Positions 60,563 through 64,000 of a stretch of 64,000 nt of DNA are shown piece by piece; positions within the stretch are counted from its first letter, which is position 1, and each line of letters begins with the position of its first letter. The translations under genes were made by a program, and so were the position numbers. Below the pieces are notes generated by a model, which made no database searches, had not been told where the DNA came from, and worked only from the letters and a program-made list of their open reading frames with translations. The stretch spans positions 1 through 64,000 of the forward strand of contig JAPPFM010000053.1 of the NCBI GenBank assembly GCA_028821605.1, in the 5' to 3' direction. This stretch comes from Candidatus Poribacteria bacterium. GTDB lineage: Bacteria; Poribacteria; WGA-4E; WGA-3G.

Positions 60563-60638
60563 GTTTCATAAAGTTGTAAAAGAATGTAAAACATTGTTGT
60601 TAGCCTCATAGAATTTACCTATATTACGAGGAAATCCC

Positions 60639-61271
60639 GTGAATTGCGAAATGAGTGAAACCCGAATGCGAATCCTGCAGCTGCTGAAAATGCGAGCAGG
60701 TATGACGATCGGTCAACTGACAGATGCCTTGCACATCAGCCAGATGGGGGTCCGACAACACCTCGCGATACTTGAAGAAGAGGGATTGGTTGAACACTAC
60801 AGGGAAAAGCAGGGACGAGGGCGTCCGCCCTACGTTTATCAATTAACCGATGAAGCGAATAGTCTTTTCCCCACTACTTATGCCAACTTTGCGGTTGGTC
60901 TGATGCATGAGGTCGCAAAGTTTAACGGACCCGGTTTTATCAACAAAGTCTTCCGTGGACGGATGAAATCGCAGTTGGAAACTTATCAACTGCGGCTTAA
61001 AGGCAAAGCGTTGTCCGAGCGTGTCAAAGAACTTGCACGTATCCGTGATGAAGAGGGGTACATGGCGCGCTTTGACGAGAATGAAAACGACTACGTCTTA
61101 ACCGAACATAACTGTCCTATCGCGTTGATCGCGCAAGAGTACCCACACGTCTGTGAAATTGAGACGGCACTCTTCCGGCAATCCTTGGGGGCAAAAGTTG
61201 TTCGGGTGGAACATCTCATGCAGGGAAGCCATAAATGTTGCTACCGGATTCCTAAAGCCGACGAAGAGTAA
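60639..61271 (+). CDS. SufR-like (COG2345) iron-sulfur transcriptional regulator
   Basis: GTG start at 60639, with GAGGA about 6 bases upstream. 210 residues: an N-terminal winged HTH (TRMRILQLLKMRAGMTIGQL, then ISQMGVRQHLAILEEEGLV and a basic GRGRPPYVY wing) and a C-terminal domain with cysteines in the pattern C-x12-C-x27-CC (HNCPI...HVC...HKCCYRI). As recalled, SufR has C-x12-C-x13-C-x14-C; here the third position is Lys, but an extra adjacent Cys exists. It likely senses Fe-S status. The ferredoxin gene follows. Confidence 0.82.
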   Translation: MNCEMSETRMRILQLLKMRAGMTIGQLTDALHISQMGVRQHLAILEEEGLVEHYREKQGRGRPPYVYQLTDEANSLFPTTYANFAVGLMHEVAKFNGPGFINKVFRGRMKSQLETYQLRLKGKALSERVKELARIRDEEGYMARFDENENDYVLTEHNCPIALIAQEYPHVCEIETALFRQSLGAKVVRVEHLMQGSHKCCYRIPKADEE

Positions 61272-61329
61272 AGTTCCACGTCCAACGCAAGGCTGCTGGC
61301 TAGTCTGATTCTCAGGGGTGAACATAAGA

Positions 61330-61920
61330 ATGTCTGATGAAACGGGGAGACGTGGCTTTTTCAAGGAAGCCTTGAACCAACTCATTCAACCTGTTGCCGA
61401 ATTTCTGGATGACAGGATAAGTGACCACCTGCCGGTTGAAGATCCGGACAAACGTGCTCTTTTGCGTCCTCCCGGGGCATTGCCCGAAGTAGAATTCTTA
61501 GAGAAATGTCATCGGTGTGGTAACTGCGTCAAGAACTGCCCCGCAAACGCTATTCTCCCTTTACAGAGCAATCAATCCGACATCGCGAATACCCCTTATA
61601 TCGATCCTGATGAGCAACCGTGCGTTATCTGTGATTCGCTGGCGTGCATGTATGTCTGTCCAAGTGGTGCGCTGCAAACCGTTTATGCCGAAGACATTAG
61701 AATGGGATTGGCGGTTTTCAGTGCCGAAACCTGTCTGCGGACGAAAGAGATAGATTGCACTTATTGTGTTGACACATGTCCTATAGGTGATGACGCGATT
61801 CGTCTCACGCCAGATGGTTTTATAGAGGTGCTTGACCCTGGATGCACAGGATGTGGGGTCTGCCAGTACGCCTGCCCGACTTCACCAAAATCGATAGTCG
61901 TTGAACCCTATAGGGTGTAA
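61330..61920 (+). CDS. MauM/NapG-like ferredoxin with four 4Fe-4S motifs
   Basis: The ATG at 61330 (196 residues) is chosen over a GTG at 61318 that sits inside the AGGGG site. Cluster motifs in order: CHRCGNCVKNCP, CVICDSLACMYVCP, a looser C...DCTYCVDTCP, and CTGCGVCQYACP. The N terminus (RRGFFKEALNQL) is not a clear Tat signal. Relatives pass electrons from quinol to periplasmic reductases or dehydrogenases. It follows the SufR-like regulator by 58 bases, suggesting an Fe-S-regulated pair; the redox partner is not visible. Confidence 0.88.
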   Translation: MSDETGRRGFFKEALNQLIQPVAEFLDDRISDHLPVEDPDKRALLRPPGALPEVEFLEKCHRCGNCVKNCPANAILPLQSNQSDIANTPYIDPDEQPCVICDSLACMYVCPSGALQTVYAEDIRMGLAVFSAETCLRTKEIDCTYCVDTCPIGDDAIRLTPDGFIEVLDPGCTGCGVCQYACPTSPKSIVVEPYRV

Positions 61921-61983
61921 GATGTCGCTTGTGGATTTCGGATATATCTATCTGGTTTTGTTTCGCACCTTTCCGCGAGAAAT

Positions 61984-62538
61984 ATGTCTGTACTTATACA
62001 AATTCTGATGCAGGGTGCTGTGGACAGGCAAAGCCTGCGCGATATCAAACCGCCAGTGGAAGTGTCGCAAAGTCTGCTGCCTTATTTCATCGGTGGCGTA
62101 GTGATACTCGGCTTCGTGGCGATCTCGGTGTGGTCCTATATCCGAAAGCAGCGTCAGGTCCAGCCGGTTCCTGCAACAGAAGTGGATAATGCACCGTTGG
62201 CGCATGAGGTAGCATACGAAAAATTGGCAGCGATTGAGGGAGCAGATTGGCTCACGCTCGGTGATATGGAGACGTATCATACCCAAGTGGCTTATGTGCT
62301 CCGCGAATATATTCGAGCGCGCTATAGAATTCCGGCACTGGAGTTGACAACAACCGCTTTGCTTCACGCAATGCTAAGAGCGCAGATAGATGCCCCCTAT
62401 GTGGAACGTGTCCAGCAGTTGCTCGCCAATTGTGATAAGGTGAAGTTTGCGACCTATCAGCCGGAACTCGCGGAAGCGTCCGCACGGGTTGCCGACGCGC
62501 GTTGGATTGTCGATGAAACAAAATCTTCTGTTCTGTAA
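61984..62538 (+). CDS. DUF4381-like membrane-anchored protein
   Basis: 184 residues: a short N-terminal region with DIKPPVEV, one membrane segment (LLPYFIGGVVILGFVAISVW), then a helical cytosolic domain with YVLREYIRARYRIPALELTT and LLANCDKVKFATYQP. This is the DUF4381 pattern, normally found among MoxR-VWA (Bat-type) gene clusters. No MoxR or Bat gene is in the window, so it is isolated here or the cluster is split. Weak ribosome site. Confidence 0.75.
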   Translation: MSVLIQILMQGAVDRQSLRDIKPPVEVSQSLLPYFIGGVVILGFVAISVWSYIRKQRQVQPVPATEVDNAPLAHEVAYEKLAAIEGADWLTLGDMETYHTQVAYVLREYIRARYRIPALELTTTALLHAMLRAQIDAPYVERVQQLLANCDKVKFATYQPELAEASARVADARWIVDETKSSVL

Positions 62539-62599
62539 ACCGGCTTTCGTACGACGATTGTACTATTAGGAGAGGCTGAGGAATGAATCGGATAAAATT

Positions 62600-62629
62600 C
62601 TTGACATAATTTGAAAAAATATAGTATCA
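62600..62629 (+). promoter_or_regulatory. Promoter of the partner-switching genes
   Basis: TTGACA (62600-62605), an 18-base spacer and TATCAT (62624-62629), about 115 bases before the kinase start. Confidence 0.6.
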
Positions 62630-62744
62630 TGTTTAATCAGGTTTTTCGTGAACCTTATAATTTACGGAAAGTGCCAACTTAGGTAAACGGATTTTATAGG
62701 CTTCCTAAAATAAATATAAGCCATAGCAAGGAGGGAAAAATAGC

Positions 62745-63176
62745 GTGTCATCTGAACACAAAGTACTCCTCACTATACCGATGTATCCTGATATGGAACT
62801 TGCCGCAGCAAAAACTGGCTCTGTCCTTGCTGAATTGAAGGATTTCAATGAAGAAGCGATTGAAGAGATTCAACTCGCAATCATCGAAACTTGTATCAAC
62901 GCTTCTGAACACAGTCAAAGCGATGATAAAGAAGTACATATTCAATTCTTAGTTACGGACGATGAGTTGCAGGTCAAAATCACCGACCGAGGGGTTGGTA
63001 TAACTGCGGATACATTGGACGGCAGTCGCTTACTCGGTCGCCCAGGGGTATTCCCCGATCTGCGTAAGCGCGGAAGGGGCTTGCAAATTATTAAAGCACT
63101 AATGGATGAAGTGGTTATAGAGAGCAGCCCTGACGGCACAACTGTTAGTTTTACAAAGAAGAAGACAGCCGAATAG
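62745..63176 (+). CDS. RsbW/SpoIIAB-like anti-sigma serine kinase
   Basis: GTG start with GGAGGG upstream. 143 residues of the GHKL ATPase fold: N-box LAIIETCINASEHSQ, G1 box DRGVGI, G2 box KRGRGLQIIKALMDEV. Such proteins bind a sigma factor or other target and phosphorylate a STAS antagonist. The likely antagonist is encoded at 63372. The sigma factor is not visible. Confidence 0.9.
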   Translation: MSSEHKVLLTIPMYPDMELAAAKTGSVLAELKDFNEEAIEEIQLAIIETCINASEHSQSDDKEVHIQFLVTDDELQVKITDRGVGITADTLDGSRLLGRPGVFPDLRKRGRGLQIIKALMDEVVIESSPDGTTVSFTKKKTAE

Positions 63177-63371
63177 GTTTTGTGTCGTTATTGCGCAAGC
63201 CTATAGAAGCTTGCGGGACAAGATGTCGGCAACACAATTTTGAATCCGTTGTGGTTTATTCACAAACTTAGGTTCAAACGTGCTGTTAAATGACACCTTT
63301 TTCTGATAAATCACTTTTCTGTTTTAAAGCATCTCGCAAGTCCATTTTGAGAATTTAAGGAGGTAAGCGAC

Positions 63372-63716
63372 TTGTTAGACAAATTCGATATTCAAATCCG
63401 CGAAGAACAGGAACACGCGGTAATTGAAACAGAGGGATACCTGAATGATGCTCTCGGAGAACAACTTGCCGAGAAGGCACAAGCACTCATTCAGAATGGT
63501 TGTACGCGGTTGGTGATTAACCTTGACAAAACATCACTCATTAACAGCATTGGTATATCGATACTTATTGAGATCATAGAAGCACTTACGGAGCACGAGG
63601 GCACCCTGAATTTCTGTGGGCTATCCGCTACACAAGAGCGAACATTCCGCATGATGGCAATTGCCAAATACGCGGGTATCTTTCCAGATGAAGAGTCCGC
63701 TATTGCCAACCTATAG
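63372..63716 (+). CDS. STAS-domain anti-sigma factor antagonist
   Basis: TTG start with GGAGG 8 bases upstream. 114 residues forming one STAS domain: AVIETEGYLND at the start, LVINLDKTSLINSIGISILIEII with the candidate phosphorylated Ser (INS), and LNFCGLSATQERTFRMMAIA. When unphosphorylated it would release the target from the RsbW-like kinase. Together with the next, truncated gene this suggests a partner-switching stress or signalling module. Between the two genes a small hairpin (63194-63215) is seen, without a T-run. Confidence 0.9.
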   Translation: MLDKFDIQIREEQEHAVIETEGYLNDALGEQLAEKAQALIQNGCTRLVINLDKTSLINSIGISILIEIIEALTEHEGTLNFCGLSATQERTFRMMAIAKYAGIFPDEESAIANL

Positions 63717-63879
63717 CCTTTTCTTAAGCGCGAATCTCGGTCTAACAAGAGATTGAGATTTATTTCCCTTTACCTTTACGGATGCTTTTTGAGCAAATCG
63801 TACGCCACTGTCTTAAGGTATATGCGGTAGCGGCGGATAAAACAGAAAATTGGAACCAACAACACCTGGATGCAATATT

Positions 63880-64000
63880 ATGAAAGATCCGAGCAAGCCG
63901 ACTTCCGGAGACAGGTTGCAAGCCGATAAGACACAAAACACTGCAGAGCAGACTATGGAGCGGCTCATCTTCAGTTTGTCTGAGTTGGAGCATTTAGGTC
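63880..64000 (+). CDS. 5' end of a further gene, function unreadable
   Basis: An ATG at 63880 opens 40 codons to the window edge (KDPSKPTSGDRLQADKTQNT, then AEQTMERLIFSLSELEHLG). The polar N terminus fits a cytosolic signalling protein, and a PP2C/SpoIIE-type phosphatase or GAF sensor would be expected in such a locus, but nothing here proves that. The ribosome site is weak. Confidence 0.5.
   Translation, partial: MKDPSKPTSGDRLQADKTQNTAEQTMERLIFSLSELEHLG

Noticed and set aside
63194-63215. Hairpin between the RsbW-like and STAS genes as a terminator
   Set aside because: The 7-pair stem has no T-run; it may only be an incidental palindrome.

Overview
The window looks like chromosomal DNA of a Gram-negative-type, heterotrophic environmental bacterium. 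My best guess is a member or relative of Candidatus Poribacteria. This is inferred from gene content: sulfatase and phytanoyl-CoA-dioxygenase-like pairs, Gfo/Idh/MocA oxidoreductase, DUF6785-type membrane protein, PEP-hydrolase-like TIM barrel, SMP-30 protein, secreted LamG/BNR/HEAT/LRR proteins and many small interspersed repeats. No rRNA or other phylogenetic marker in the window settles it.

Layout. 1-5.4 kb: 5' part of a sugar ABC-transporter ATPase, a possible strand-annealing protein, a sugar isomerase-like protein, TenA and an orphan sensor kinase. 5.5-8.4 kb: DHDPS-family aldolase overlapping aroA, then a DUF433 antitoxin-like gene whose toxin partner is broken. 8.4-16.6 kb: flippase, tsaB, secreted LamG protein, SirB1-like protein, tRNA-Ala(GGC), Spy-like protein, Ski2-like RNA helicase and GNAT enzyme. 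16.7-21.4 kb: two HEAT lipoproteins, phosphoesterase, cupin and trpF. 21.5-33.9 kb: a surface and transport block with two paralogous barrel-like proteins, a cohesin-dockerin-VWA protein, a metalloprotease-LRR protein, a GT39-like enzyme and two ammonium transporters. 33.9-48.7 kb: catabolic and surface genes (two-domain esterase, sulfatase with dioxygenase, two tandem BNR proteins, amidase, SMP-30 protein, oxidoreductase, DUF6785 membrane protein).

48.8-51.9 kb is the most unusual part. A promoter is followed by a ribbon-helix-helix-like protein, an HNH nuclease, a UvrD-type helicase with a GIY-YIG nuclease domain inserted into it, and a small coiled-coil membrane protein, all on the minus strand. 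I propose it as a candidate nucleic-acid-targeting (defence or toxin-antitoxin-like) module; that function is inference.

52-64 kb: purQ-purL, an AT-rich DUF2971 gene pair, a second phosphatase/sulfatase-like and dioxygenase locus, a SufR-like regulator beside a ferredoxin with four 4Fe-4S motifs, a DUF4381-like protein, and a partner-switching pair (RsbW-like kinase, STAS antagonist) that runs into the window edge.

Two small non-coding repeat families run through the intergenic spaces: a MITE-like element with GGACTTACGCAA termini and a central palindrome (three copies), and an element family rich in AGTTATCAGT/AGTTGTCAGT motifs as inverted arms. They nest in one place and in another supply the stop codon of a gene.
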